From positions 1 through 64,000 of the forward strand of contig NZ_BARE01000032.1 in NCBI RefSeq assembly GCF_000367345.1: a stretch of DNA of 64,000 bases. Direction: 5' to 3'. Under the pieces are notes generated by a model that made no database searches, was not told where the DNA came from, and worked only from the letters and a program-made list of their open reading frames with translations. Of the stretch, positions 34,243 through 42,764 are shown piece by piece; within the stretch, counting starts at the first letter, position 1, and each line of letters begins with the position of its first letter. The translations under genes and the position numbers were made by a program. The stretch is from Sphingobium xenophagum NBRC 107872 (lineage in GTDB: Bacteria > Pseudomonadota > Alphaproteobacteria > Sphingomonadales > Sphingomonadaceae).

Positions 34243-34691
34243 TACTGGCCTCCGATGAAGTTGGTCTGCCGATCCGCGACGACACCCGCGGTAAGTTTGC
34301 CGGTGGTTGGGGCCGTGCCGGTGATGTCGTAGAACAGGCGGAAATACCGCTCATTCGCACCCTGCGGCACATAGTCTGGATAGTCGATGGCTTTGCCGGC
34401 CGTCAGATCCGCCAATGCGATAGCACCCGACCGCGACACGGTCCTGGGGGAACCAAAGGCGCTGTTATCATCGACCTGGAGCAGGATTTCCAGACTGGTG
34501 AGGTTGTTGAAGGTCTCGGTCACCGACACCCACAGCGGCACCTTGGGGGAGCCTTTGCCAATGTCGCGAACGAGTGCGCGGGTGTCGCCATAGGGCGTAC
34601 CGGTCGCTCCCAGATCGACGACGTTGGTCGACGCGGCATCTGCCGTGATCGCCTGCGCGTCGCTGAAGAGCAGCGTGTTATCGAAAATCAT
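34242..34691 (-). CDS. Bbp16 family capsid cement protein
   Basis: 149 aa. MIFDNTLLFSDAQAITADA at the start, NVVDLGATGTPYGD and the end segment RYFRLFYDITGTAPTTGKLT match the Bbp16 family, which cements the BPP-1 capsid. It follows the major capsid gene directly, as in BPP-1. Confidence 0.85.
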   Translation of the reverse strand: MIFDNTLLFSDAQAITADAASTNVVDLGATGTPYGDTRALVRDIGKGSPKVPLWVSVTETFNNLTSLEILLQVDDNSAFGSPRTVSRSGAIALADLTAGKAIDYPDYVPQGANERYFRLFYDITGTAPTTGKLTAGVVADRQTNFIGGQ

Positions 34692-34703
34692 CGCACTATC
34701 TCC

Positions 34704-35720
34704 TTATGCGACCAGCGATTCGGTGTTGAGGAGGGCGTCCGTCTCGCGGATCGGCATGCCGCGCCACGACTGGACCTCCTCGCCCTGAAGCTCCATCGGC
34801 TTCAGGCGAACGAAGTTGTCGACACCCGGCCGCGCGTTGGTGCCCTCCGCGTCCAGCGCCTCCATCAGCGTCTTGTTCATGTAGATGGCGGTGCGGCCCG
34901 GGCTGACCTGGCCTTCGCGCTCCATCTTGTACGAACGCCGCCCGTGCATGCGGTAATAGGCTTTCCGCATGAACGAGTTGATCGATACGGTCCCGGCGAT
35001 CACGTCGGACACGTCGATGTTGCAGACGCGGGAATTGAAGCGCCAGTCCTTGACGGTAATACCGACATGCTGGGTGAACTTCTCTTCCTTCACATAATAT
35101 GGGTTGTTGTTCGCATCGAGCACACGCTGGCGACCCATATCCTCGCGCTTCACGCCAGCCGCGATATTCTCCGGCGTGATCACCGACGTCTGCATGTCGC
35201 CATGGGTGACGAACCAGATCGACGTGTTATCGCCACCGACACCGCCGGCATTGACCACGTTCGGATTCGACAGCGAATTGTACCGCGGCGCGAGGCCGTG
35301 GAAGCGCTTGCCGTTGATCGCGACGTTCGAATACCAGATGGCGCTGTCGATCGTCTGCGCGATGGCCTCCAGGAAGCCCTGGCCTTCCATCATGCGCAGC
35401 TTGCCCGCCTCGGCTGGCTTGAGCTCCAGCAGGCGCTCGTCGACGCTCGACAGGCCTTCGACGAAGCCGGTCGTGTCCTCGACCTGGGTATAGTTGCCCT
35501 TGCTCTGGGCAATGCCCTGGTAGAGCGCACCCCAGGACACCTGCGGCAGGCCGGTGCGGATCGAGTTGCGGTGCTTCGTCCCGTCATTGCAGGTGATGAC
35601 GTTCGCATCCTGCATGAACGGGGTGAGTTGAACCAGCGCCTCGACGACGTCGCCGATATTATCGCCGCCCGCTTTCATGACGTCGATAAGGTTCCAGTAA
35701 GTCGTGCCGAGAACGGCCAT
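34704..35720 (-). CDS. major capsid protein (BPP-1 type)
   Basis: 338 aa. The N-terminus MAVLGTTYWNLIDVMKAGGD and the segments VLQ/LVQLTPFMQDANVITCND, TVKDWRFNSRVCNIDVS and GRTAIYMNKTLMEALD are those of the HK97-fold major capsid proteins of BPP-1-like podoviruses. Position between scaffold and cement genes is as expected. A strong ribosome binding site (GGAGA) precedes the ATG. Confidence 0.88.
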   Translation of the reverse strand: MAVLGTTYWNLIDVMKAGGDNIGDVVEALVQLTPFMQDANVITCNDGTKHRNSIRTGLPQVSWGALYQGIAQSKGNYTQVEDTTGFVEGLSSVDERLLELKPAEAGKLRMMEGQGFLEAIAQTIDSAIWYSNVAINGKRFHGLAPRYNSLSNPNVVNAGGVGGDNTSIWFVTHGDMQTSVITPENIAAGVKREDMGRQRVLDANNNPYYVKEEKFTQHVGITVKDWRFNSRVCNIDVSDVIAGTVSINSFMRKAYYRMHGRRSYKMEREGQVSPGRTAIYMNKTLMEALDAEGTNARPGVDNFVRLKPMELQGEEVQSWRGMPIRETDALLNTESLVA

Positions 35721-35731
35721 TCCAAGTCTCC

Positions 35732-36550
35732 TTAATCGTTAGGATAGAGGCGCTTCCAGGCAGGCTCGTTCACTGGCGCGCCTGCATCCGCGCGAACGAA
35801 ATCACCATCCTCGCCGACCATCCCGCCAAACCGCGCAAAGATGCGGATCATCTCGGGATGGTTGCCGAAGCCGGTTTCATTGAGGGCCGTCCGGAAATCG
35901 GACCCCTCGGGATAGCCGAGCGCATCGAGTGCCTTTGCAGCGCTGCCCAGGCTCGCATCCCATTTGTTTCCGCCGATCTGCTCGTCGGCCTTCGCCGCAT
36001 CCAGCCAGGCCTTGCGCTGCTGGTTGCCGGCATCGATGACGCCCTGGATGGTCGACTGCTGGGTCTTTTCAACGAGGGACTTGGCCGCGGGCAGGATCGC
36101 CTGCGCCTGGTCGTTGGACAGACCCGCTTCCTTGAAGATCGGCGTCGCCTCGGCGAGAAGATCGGCATCGATCGTCATGCCTTCAGGGGCCGTGAGCTCG
36201 TAGGCTTCAGGAATCACATGCGCCGGCGGCTCATCCGGGGCGGCCGGGTCAGGATCGGCTGGCGCGTCGGGCTTCTTCCCGCCCAGCGCTGTATCGTCGA
36301 CGTCGTCGGGATCGGCAGGCGGCGTGGCCGGATCAGCGGGTGCTGGATCGGCAGGCTTTGGGTCTGGAGTGGGATCAGCAGGTGCGGGATCAGCAGGCGG
36401 CGCTGGGTCTGGCGCGGGCGCAGCCGGTGCCGGATCGGCAGGCGGATGGTCCGGCGCGCGCATGAAGCGACCGGCACGCCGCTCCGCCGCCGTCATCGCG
36501 ACGCCAGCCAGCAGGCTATTCCGGAAGTTCGTCATACCGACCAGTTGCAC
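35732..36550 (-). CDS. capsid scaffold protein with PADP repeats
   Basis: 272 aa. Residues 35-95 are low-complexity repeats of PADPAP/PAPDP, then acidic residues and a helical C-terminal half (AEATPIFKEAGLSNDQAQAI, KAWLDAAKADEQIGG), ending AWKRLYPND. This is the plan of scaffold proteins encoded just before the capsid gene in BPP-1-like phages. Overlaps the Bbp19 stop by 35 bp. The repeat region may vary between strains. Confidence 0.78.
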   Translation of the reverse strand: MQLVGMTNFRNSLLAGVAMTAAERRAGRFMRAPDHPPADPAPAAPAPDPAPPADPAPADPTPDPKPADPAPADPATPPADPDDVDDTALGGKKPDAPADPDPAAPDEPPAHVIPEAYELTAPEGMTIDADLLAEATPIFKEAGLSNDQAQAILPAAKSLVEKTQQSTIQGVIDAGNQQRKAWLDAAKADEQIGGNKWDASLGSAAKALDALGYPEGSDFRTALNETGFGNHPEMIRIFARFGGMVGEDGDFVRADAGAPVNEPAWKRLYPND

Positions 36551-36830
36551 TCTTCTTCTCCTTCGGGGCTGGGTTCGCTTCCTCGCGCAGCACGGCGATC
36601 AGCGTCATGATGCTGTTGGGATGGCGCAGCGTTTCGGGCTGGCCGGTCTCGACGTCGCTCAGGATCGCGAACATGTGGCTGCGCCGCCCCTCTGCGAATG
36701 AGAGATCGCGACCATCAGCCCCATTCGTCGATTGAGCGAAAATTCCGCTCGATTGAATCGACCGCCACAGAAAGCGGCGAAATTCCGGCAGCGCCATCAG
36801 GGCGGCCATGTCCTTTTCCTGCTGGGTCAT
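36516..36830 (-). CDS. Bbp19 family protein
   Basis: 104 aa. ALPEFRRFLWRSIQSSGIF followed by FAEGRRSHMFAILSDVE is the Bbp19 signature. It lies between portal and scaffold genes as in BPP-1. Function not established. It contains GTCGATTCAA copy 4 (36753-36762), here as part of the RSIQS codons. Confidence 0.85.
   Translation of the reverse strand: MTQQEKDMAALMALPEFRRFLWRSIQSSGIFAQSTNGADGRDLSFAEGRRSHMFAILSDVETGQPETLRHPNSIMTLIAVLREEANPAPKEKKSATGRYDELPE
36753..36762 (-). repeat. GTCGATTCAA motif, copy 4
   Basis: Exact copy inside the Bbp19 gene, about 70 bp after its start; the only copy clearly in mid-gene. Confidence 0.5.
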
Positions 36831-38482
36831 CCTGCCCCCAGCAGCGTGTCCAGCATCGGCTGGCCGTTGACGTCGGTTTCGGAGAGCAGTCGGGCCGCGT
36901 CCGCGCCTTGCTGCATAGCGGGCATCATCTCCGCCATGCGCGCCTGGTTCTGTTGCTGCGCGCGCTGCTGGCGGAGCTTGCCCACCTGCTCGGCCGTGCG
37001 GATCAGCTTGGGCGGCGTGCCGGCGCGATCGGCATATTCGTCGATCATCTCGTCCGTGTTGAGCTTGTCAGCCGCATCGGGGAACGCGCCGGCCAGGTTG
37101 CCGACGAAGGACGCCGTGCGCTCGATCTGGCCCAGGCCGACCATGCGCTGCATTTGCGTGAGGATCGAGACGAACTCGACCTTGATCTCGCTTTGGCCCT
37201 GCATCGCCTCCGGGATCGGAGGCAGCATCTGGCCGCGCATCATGATTCCGAAAACACGATCGATCGCGACGGCGAGCTTCTCGTTGTTTACACGCTCGAT
37301 GGTCGGGCCCAGCTGGGTCAGTTTCTCCTCGTTGCGCGCGGCGATCTCCTCGATATTGCGCGGCTGGATGCCCTGCATGTTCGTGATCGCCATGAACAGG
37401 TCGGCATAGGACGTGGCATCGATGCGCTGATAGAGCCGCCCGATCTTGTTCGAGATCTGCTCGATCGCCTGCCACGGCATCTGGTACGGCACCATCACCG
37501 CATCCTTGTCGACGTCGGCGGCGGAAACGATGTTGCCCGGCTGGCCGGTCAGCTTAAGGCCGGGCTTGGTGACCTTCTCGGGCTTGACGATGCCGTCGAT
37601 GGCCTCATTCTCGCGCTTGTTCTGCATTTGCAGCTCGCGGATCGAGGCAAGCCCTTCCATGGCCGGGCTGTAGCCATAGATATCGGAGCCGGTCAGATCC
37701 CAGCGCGGGGCGTAGAAGGGCTGGTCGTGATGGCCCGAGATGCGCAGCACCCGGTCCTTCTGATCCTTCTCGTCCCAATAGACGGAGCGGAATCGGTGCG
37801 AGAAGGGATTACCCGGCTGCCATTGCGGGTTGGGCTCGATCGCCTGGAACACATCGACCAGCTGCTCGTGGTTCGACGTGTCGTACGCCTGAAGCACGGC
37901 GCTGCTGACACGATCCTTGCCGAACGACTGCACCGCCTGGCGCGCGGTCATCGGGCAGCGGCGGTAAAGCGTATCCGGCACCATCGCGTCGGACATGGAA
38001 ATCCAGTATTCGCCCGCGGTCAGGGGGTGGCACACCATGCCCACCTGATCATGTTCCATCATGACGCAGGCCTCGGTGCCGAACAGGCCGAGCTCGTGAT
38101 AACCCGTCTTTGCCGCGCCGTAGAAATTGGTGCGGGCGAAGAAGGCGTCCATCAGCCGGTCGACCTCGGACAGCCAGAAGCGCACGTCGGGCTCGTCCAG
38201 CAAGCCGTCATCGAAGGTGGAGAGCTTCTTCCAGGGCCGCGAGGGCGAGGACAGGCCCGACGTCATGCCATTGGCGAGCGTGCGGTAGCTGCCGATCGCA
38301 TATTCATCGTACAGCCGGGCGTTGCGCGCGCGTCGAGCCGTCTTGTTCGTGTCACCGTTCAGGAAGCGGGACCGGGCAGGCTGGCAGAAGCGCGCAATCT
38401 CCTTCCATTCCGCCTCATAGTCCGAGCGGATGGATTTCATGCCGGTGAGACGTGTCTCACAATCCTGCCGGATCGACGCCAT
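36827..38482 (-). CDS. portal protein
   Basis: 551 aa. The opening ETRLTGMKSIRSDYEAEWKEIARF, then ANGMTSGLSSPSRPWKKL and YEL/YHELGLFGTEACVMMEHD, is that of podoviral head-tail connector (portal) proteins. The C-terminal 100 residues are a Gln/Met-rich helical barrel (RQQRAQQQNQARMAEMMPAM). Its ATG overlaps the preceding 64-aa gene stop (TGATG). Confidence 0.88.
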   Translation of the reverse strand: MASIRQDCETRLTGMKSIRSDYEAEWKEIARFCQPARSRFLNGDTNKTARRARNARLYDEYAIGSYRTLANGMTSGLSSPSRPWKKLSTFDDGLLDEPDVRFWLSEVDRLMDAFFARTNFYGAAKTGYHELGLFGTEACVMMEHDQVGMVCHPLTAGEYWISMSDAMVPDTLYRRCPMTARQAVQSFGKDRVSSAVLQAYDTSNHEQLVDVFQAIEPNPQWQPGNPFSHRFRSVYWDEKDQKDRVLRISGHHDQPFYAPRWDLTGSDIYGYSPAMEGLASIRELQMQNKRENEAIDGIVKPEKVTKPGLKLTGQPGNIVSAADVDKDAVMVPYQMPWQAIEQISNKIGRLYQRIDATSYADLFMAITNMQGIQPRNIEEIAARNEEKLTQLGPTIERVNNEKLAVAIDRVFGIMMRGQMLPPIPEAMQGQSEIKVEFVSILTQMQRMVGLGQIERTASFVGNLAGAFPDAADKLNTDEMIDEYADRAGTPPKLIRTAEQVGKLRQQRAQQQNQARMAEMMPAMQQGADAARLLSETDVNGQPMLDTLLGAG

Positions 38483-38676
38483 CAGCCGAGCGTGCTCGAC
38501 GTCGCGGACGTGTTTGCGGTGCCGAGCGCACCCGAGGGGCTGGTCATCATGCCCGCGATCGTGGCGCGACGGCGACGGCGGGCGTCGCGATCCTTTACCG
38601 GATCAGCGCCCTGGTCGGGAAGCTGCACCGACTGGCGTTCCGGGACGGTCGGAACGTCGGGGGCTGATGTGCAAAT
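38482..38676 (-). CDS. small basic phage protein with probable ATT start (64 aa)
   Basis: 64 aa ending in DARRRRRATIAGMMTSPSG followed by a Thr/Ser/Ala tail and LG. This basic stretch plus TSPSGALGTA tail is seen in short proteins encoded just before portal genes in related phages. No ATG is in frame before codon 43. The codon at the expected start is ATT at 38676, preceded by GGGAGA with 6-nt spacing; GTG at codon 17 is the alternative. Its TGA overlaps the portal ATG. Confidence 0.55.
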   Translation of the reverse strand: MCTSAPDVPTVPERQSVQLPDQGADPVKDRDARRRRRATIAGMMTSPSGALGTANTSATSSTLG

Positions 38677-38729
38677 GGCCTGTCTCCCGCTGGATTGCGG
38701 GGGCAGGGATATGGCGCGGCGCTATTGGG

Positions 38730-38739
38730 TTGAATCGAC
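38730..38739 (-). repeat. GTCGATTCAA motif, copy 5
   Basis: Exact copy in the gap between the terminator at 38750-38780 and the small gene before portal, where a new promoter would be expected. Confidence 0.6.
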
Positions 38740-38749
38740 GGCGCGGAAC

Positions 38750-38780
38750 GAAAAAGGGCGGCCATCGCTGACCGCCCCTC
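38750..38780 (-). terminator. rho-independent terminator after 70-aa gene
   Basis: On the minus strand GGGCGGTC-AGCGAT-GGCCGCCC forms a GC-rich hairpin followed by TTTTTC. It lies 20 bp after the stop of the secreted-protein gene, in the middle of the late region, so the inserted genes upstream have their own transcript end. Confidence 0.75.
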
Positions 38781-38799
38781 TATTGTATCGGCGCTGACC

Positions 38800-39012
38800 T
38801 CAGGCCAGGCTGGCACGCATCGATGCCAGTGGCGAACGCGGATGGCCGTTGTCCATGATGAAGGATGCCTTGGTGCTGCGCATATCGGGCAGCAGGTTGA
38901 AGGCGAAGTCCATCGCTCGATCGACGGCGGCGACAGCGCTGGAGGCGAAGGATATGACGCCCAGACAGGCGGACACGGCGAGCAGTGCGAAGGTGGTGAA
39001 GAAGCGCTTCAT
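38800..39012 (-). CDS. small secreted hypothetical protein (70 aa)
   Basis: 70 aa from the ATG at 39012, with GGGAGA upstream. A signal peptide (MKRFFTTFALLAVSACLGVI, cleavage after about residue 27, SAVA-A) precedes a short mature part (AMDFAFNLLPDMRSTKASFI). A lipobox is not clear. It is inserted between terminase and portal genes and followed by its own terminator, so it looks like cargo rather than a structural gene. Confidence 0.6.
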   Translation of the reverse strand: MKRFFTTFALLAVSACLGVISFASSAVAAVDRAMDFAFNLLPDMRSTKASFIMDNGHPRSPLASMRASLA

Positions 39013-39076
39013 GGGGTTCTCCCTATCCGTGGGTGAGCTGTGAACGATCACGGTGAAGCTGATTTTGTACTAAGAT

Positions 39077-39739
39077 CTACTTCGTTGAATCGACCAGCAA
39101 CTTATTGCCGCGCAGCTCTATTGGAGTGGACAGCGGAGGAATCAACATACCAATACCGCCACCTCTGCGGATCTTGATCCCTCGGGCTTCAAGAAAGTCA
39201 CCGAGCTTTTGCATATCGGCACGCGACTGCGGTGTGCCGATCCAATCAACCTCAATTTCATCAAGCCCCCCCAAATGCGTCGCAACCTCTTCCATGACAG
39301 ATTGTGTCATCTGAAACGGCTGTTTCCCATAATGATTATGGGTTGGGCCCATGTTACCATGGACGGTGCCATTGTTCTCGTAATGATCACCCATATGCAA
39401 ATCCTTATCAGATTTCGGGATGTCAGCGCGCTCCTGTTCATAGAGCGCTTGAGCCCGGCCAGTTGCACGAAGATCCTGAAGCTTTCGAGCAATTTCCCGC
39501 TCTATGGTATCGCCTTCATAAGCGATACGGGTTCGGTGAAACCAGTTAAATAGATAGATCATGAGCAGAGCGAAACAGATGCTTTGCCGCCATACCGTTG
39601 GCAAAACCAAATGCGGATCGGCCATCACGCCCAGCGCAACAAGCCATTTCGTTGGATCGGTGATCATTGCTATCGCGAGCGCGAGTGCTGGAATCATCTG
39701 GCGCATAAAGAGGCCAACTGATTTGACGAATCGGTACAT
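39077..39739 (-). CDS. membrane-anchored hypothetical protein (moron candidate)
   Basis: 220 aa from the ATG at 39739 (MYRFVKSVGLFM). Two membrane segments (about residues 12-35 and 48-66, SICFALLMIYLFNWF) are followed by a cytoplasmic or periplasmic part with GDHYENNGTVHGNMGPTHNHY and a C-terminal GIGMLIPPLSTPIELRGNKL. The region is visibly poorer in GC than the flanking genes. No family recognised. An upstream extension of the frame exists but looks unlike protein. Start uncertain. Confidence 0.6.
   Translation of the reverse strand: MYRFVKSVGLFMRQMIPALALAIAMITDPTKWLVALGVMADPHLVLPTVWRQSICFALLMIYLFNWFHRTRIAYEGDTIEREIARKLQDLRATGRAQALYEQERADIPKSDKDLHMGDHYENNGTVHGNMGPTHNHYGKQPFQMTQSVMEEVATHLGGLDEIEVDWIGTPQSRADMQKLGDFLEARGIKIRRGGGIGMLIPPLSTPIELRGNKLLVDSTK
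39085..39094 (-). repeat. GTCGATTCAA motif, copy 6
   Basis: Exact copy overlapping the last codons of the membrane-protein gene (VDST), about 70 bp before the secreted-protein start. Confidence 0.55.
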
Positions 39740-39827
39740 GCCGTTTGAATAACACGGCCATTGAATGCGACAGGACTCATTAGTTTCGATGCCGGGACGA
39801 TCATTGCAAAAAAGATAGCTTTGAACA

Positions 39828-40010
39828 TCAATCCAACTCCCCATAGCGATCGCTTTGCACCGGCACCGCCTCAACTTCAGGCAGCTTCACCACGCCATTG
39901 CGCAGATACGCCGCCTTGAGCGCCCCATAATTGCGCCGCACATAATCGTGATCGGTGTCCGGCTTGGCGATGCCGCGCAGATACATCTGAAATTCGTCAT
40001 CCTCGTTCAC
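39828..40010 (-). CDS. small hypothetical phage protein (60 aa)
   Basis: 60 aa: MNEDDEFQMYLRGIAKPDTD then DYVRRNYGALKAAYLRNG. Its start overlaps the terminase stop (ATGA), so it is translated with it. Acidic N-terminus, otherwise helical. In related phages a similar small gene follows the terminase. Function unknown. Confidence 0.65.
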   Translation of the reverse strand: MNEDDEFQMYLRGIAKPDTDHDYVRRNYGALKAAYLRNGVVKLPEVEAVPVQSDRYGELD

Positions 40011-41614
40011 AGGTCCAGCTCCTTGTAGCGATCCACGGTGCGCACGTTGCTCAGCATTTGCTCGAACGTCTGTGCCTTCATGGTGGTGATGTTCGCCATG
40101 CAGCAGCCGTCGCCATCGTCGGGCGATCGGCCGAGCAGCTTCTTCTGTTCATCCTTGGGCTGGATGAAGATGCCGCCAGGGCGCAGCTCCCAGCGATAGG
40201 AGCACAGGTCCGCCTTCAGCAGCGGATCGGGGGGCAACGCTACCGGGCCGTCCGGGCTTTCCGGGTCGAGCGCCTCGCGCATCCGCCAAATCACCTCTGC
40301 CCGCAGGTTGAAAAACGACAGGTTTCCGTCGCGCGTCCTTCCATTCGATCCCTTGGCGAAGTTGATCGGGATCGTCTGGACATCGTTGGCAGTGAGGAAG
40401 TTGCAACAGGACAGGCCCCAGCCGACGACGTCGGCATGCACCGGCGCGCGATCCTTGCGGTTCATGATGATATGGCCAGCCGCGATCGGCCCGCCACGCT
40501 CCTGCGGAATCTCGCGGCCGGGAATACGTATTGGCTTGTCGAACCACAGCCCGTGACGGCAGTAGATCGTCATATTGTCGTCGCCGCCCGCCGCAACGTC
40601 GGCGCCGATGCTGTCCATCTCGCCCTTGACCTCGCGGGGCTTCCACCTCGCCATGGCCGTCTCTACCCAGGCGGACGGGATAACCTGCCAGGGATCATCC
40701 TCGACGCCGGCATTGAAATCGCCGCTCAGCATCTGCGATCGCAGGGGCTCGGGCAGCGATTGCAGCGTTTCGATATAGCCCGAGCGGACATAGAAGTAAT
40801 TGTCCGTCACGCGGCTGGGCACGAAGGTCCGCGACTTGGGCGTGATGATCTTCTCTGGCCGGAAGTCGGTCGGATCGAAGTCATAGAGCGGCTCACCCTT
40901 GAACATGACGAACCGCTCGCCGTTGGGGCACTCGAAGTCCTTGCCGTTGATTGTGCTGTAATAGCGGATTTCGCCGGGCTTGGCCGGGTTGGGATGGTTC
41001 TTTTCCAGCCATGGAGCGAAATAGCCAATCACCCAGCGGCCCTCTGCCGTCGTGGGCGGGTTGAAGGTCTTCAGAACGCGACACCGCTGCTTGGGGTCGC
41101 TCGATCGCGTCCAGCCCTGGGTGAAGCGCACCTGCGCCTCGCGCATTTCGGTCACTTCGTCATAGGCCTTCAGATCGTGCGGGCGCCCCTGCCACTTCTG
41201 GTGGTCGGTCGGATTGTCGAGACCGCCAAACTCGATGAGGCGCGCGACATCCGCCGTCGTGGTGCGCCATATCGATTTCTGACTGCTATAGCCGTTCGTG
41301 TTGCCCAGGATCTCGGTCATGCGCTGGACGATGCCTTCCGTCTGCGCCTTCTCGCGCCGGAAGATGCAGGTGCGTTGATGCTCGGTTAGCGCCAGGCCTG
41401 CGATCAGGTCCGACTTGCCACCACCCGCAGAGCCGCCATAGCCGATAATGAAGGCGCGGCTGTCCGCCGCCTCGCTCTGTCGGCCGACCTGCGCACGCCA
41501 GATATGTTTCGCCAGATCCTGATCCAGCAGCCACATGAGCTCGTCGCGCTGTTCCTGTGTCGCCGCTTCCCAGAACGCATCCCAATAGGCGGGATCAACC
41601 GGCAGCATCGTCAC
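40007..41614 (-). CDS. terminase large subunit
   Basis: 535 aa. The ATPase Walker A is GYGGSAGGGKSD (residues 59-69) and Walker B is LKAYDEVTE (about 149-155). The C-terminal nuclease half has GADVAAGGDDNMTIYC (first acidic cluster) and later acidic positions. It packages DNA through the portal. Overlaps the small subunit by 20 bp. Confidence 0.92.
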   Translation of the reverse strand: MTMLPVDPAYWDAFWEAATQEQRDELMWLLDQDLAKHIWRAQVGRQSEAADSRAFIIGYGGSAGGGKSDLIAGLALTEHQRTCIFRREKAQTEGIVQRMTEILGNTNGYSSQKSIWRTTTADVARLIEFGGLDNPTDHQKWQGRPHDLKAYDEVTEMREAQVRFTQGWTRSSDPKQRCRVLKTFNPPTTAEGRWVIGYFAPWLEKNHPNPAKPGEIRYYSTINGKDFECPNGERFVMFKGEPLYDFDPTDFRPEKIITPKSRTFVPSRVTDNYFYVRSGYIETLQSLPEPLRSQMLSGDFNAGVEDDPWQVIPSAWVETAMARWKPREVKGEMDSIGADVAAGGDDNMTIYCRHGLWFDKPIRIPGREIPQERGGPIAAGHIIMNRKDRAPVHADVVGWGLSCCNFLTANDVQTIPINFAKGSNGRTRDGNLSFFNLRAEVIWRMREALDPESPDGPVALPPDPLLKADLCSYRWELRPGGIFIQPKDEQKKLLGRSPDDGDGCCMANITTMKAQTFEQMLSNVRTVDRYKELDL

Positions 41615-42107
41615 CGCCCTGCGCTTTGTTGAACGCTGCCGCCAGGGCCGCGAGGCGCGCCGCGCGCGACACCTCGTCCAGACCGTTGTTATCGCGCAGG
41701 CTACCGTCCGGGTTTGTCACCTCGACCTTGTTCGTGAAGCCGCCGCCCACCTCTCGCGCCGCCTGTTCGATCAGCTTGGCGGCGAGGGGATAGTTGCCGC
41801 GCGTTTCAGCGGCCCGCGCCATACGGTCGAGCGCGCGCAACCTCGTTGCCCGGTGCGATATGGCGATCTCCGACATATCCTCTTTGAAACGGGCGCGAGT
41901 CTCCTCGAATATCTCCCGCCAGCGCTTGGCGAGGCGACGGCCCGCGCGCTTGGTTGGGTCATGTGCCTCGATCGCCTGCAGGCTGATCGTCAGGCCGAAA
42001 TCCGTCTTGATGGCCGCTGCAACGGTCGAGGGCGTGTCGAAGCAGGCGAGCGCCTGTATGATCGCCACTTTCACCGGTTCCGGAATGGGTTTGCCAGCGC
42101 GGGCCAT
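41595..42107 (-). CDS. terminase small subunit (DUF2280 family)
   Basis: 170 aa. It opens KVAIIQALACFDTPSTVAAAI, a DNA-binding helix-turn-helix region, then GLTISLQAIEAHDPTKRAGR, both typical of DUF2280 proteins, which are phage terminase small subunits. A long helical middle and Asn/Gly-rich tail follow. Located immediately before the large subunit. Confidence 0.82.
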   Translation of the reverse strand: MARAGKPIPEPVKVAIIQALACFDTPSTVAAAIKTDFGLTISLQAIEAHDPTKRAGRRLAKRWREIFEETRARFKEDMSEIAISHRATRLRALDRMARAAETRGNYPLAAKLIEQAAREVGGGFTNKVEVTNPDGSLRDNNGLDEVSRAARLAALAAAFNKAQGGDDAAG

Positions 42108-42119
42108 TATCTAGTCCAA

Positions 42120-42764
42120 TCAAGCCACAAGGCGCAGGCAGGTGCCGCAAACGCCGGCGATCGACGCGGCGCCGATGAGGGGGGCGCGCTGCGCGGCCTC
42201 GACCATTGGCATGACGCCGGCGGCGGATGCACCGTAGCGGGCGACCACGCCGACAAACTCCTCGACGTCATGGCCACGAATGCCGAAGGATGGTGTGCCG
42301 TCATTCTTGAACTTGGGCATCCCGTACACGTCGACATTCTGCGCGCAGTGATACAGCTCGTGCTCGACCAGCGCACAAAAGGAAGCATCGTCCATGCCGG
42401 CGGCGGCGGGCGCGGAGAAGGTCAACAGGAAGTCAGGCATGCTTCCGAACCATTCCTCGATCTGCTGGCAGGCTCGCGCACGCGCCCATTTGCCCATCGC
42501 CATGGGCGGCATTAACTCCGCCTGGCCCAGCACCACGCGCATGTTCCGCACGTTGTCGCTGTTGGTCCAGACTATACCCAGCTCCGCGTCCATCAGGTGA
42601 CGATGGTCAGGGTTGTGGAGCGGCGCATCGTCATACAGAAAGGCATTCTCGATCCATTCGCGCACGTCGGGCGCAGGGACGAAGCGATCCGGCATCGCAA
42701 GGCTGTTCAGATCGACCAGATCAGCCGGCGGTATCGGGCGCTGGAGGGTGGCAGGCTTAGCCAC
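42120..42764 (-). CDS. putative phage metallopeptidase
   Basis: 214 aa, starting at a GTG at 42764 (VAKPATLQRP). The zinc-binding motif HELYHCAQ is at about residue 155, preceded by DDASFCALV, and GIRGHDVEEFVGVVARYG follows. This matches putative phage metallopeptidases encoded next to terminases. Overlaps the upstream gene by 8 bp. Biological target unknown. Confidence 0.78.
   Translation of the reverse strand: MAKPATLQRPIPPADLVDLNSLAMPDRFVPAPDVREWIENAFLYDDAPLHNPDHRHLMDAELGIVWTNSDNVRNMRVVLGQAELMPPMAMGKWARARACQQIEEWFGSMPDFLLTFSAPAAAGMDDASFCALVEHELYHCAQNVDVYGMPKFKNDGTPSFGIRGHDVEEFVGVVARYGASAAGVMPMVEAAQRAPLIGAASIAGVCGTCLRLVA

Noticed and set aside
36698..38797. Plus-strand open frame of 699 codons
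   Set aside because: Antisense to the portal and Bbp19 genes; shadow frame.
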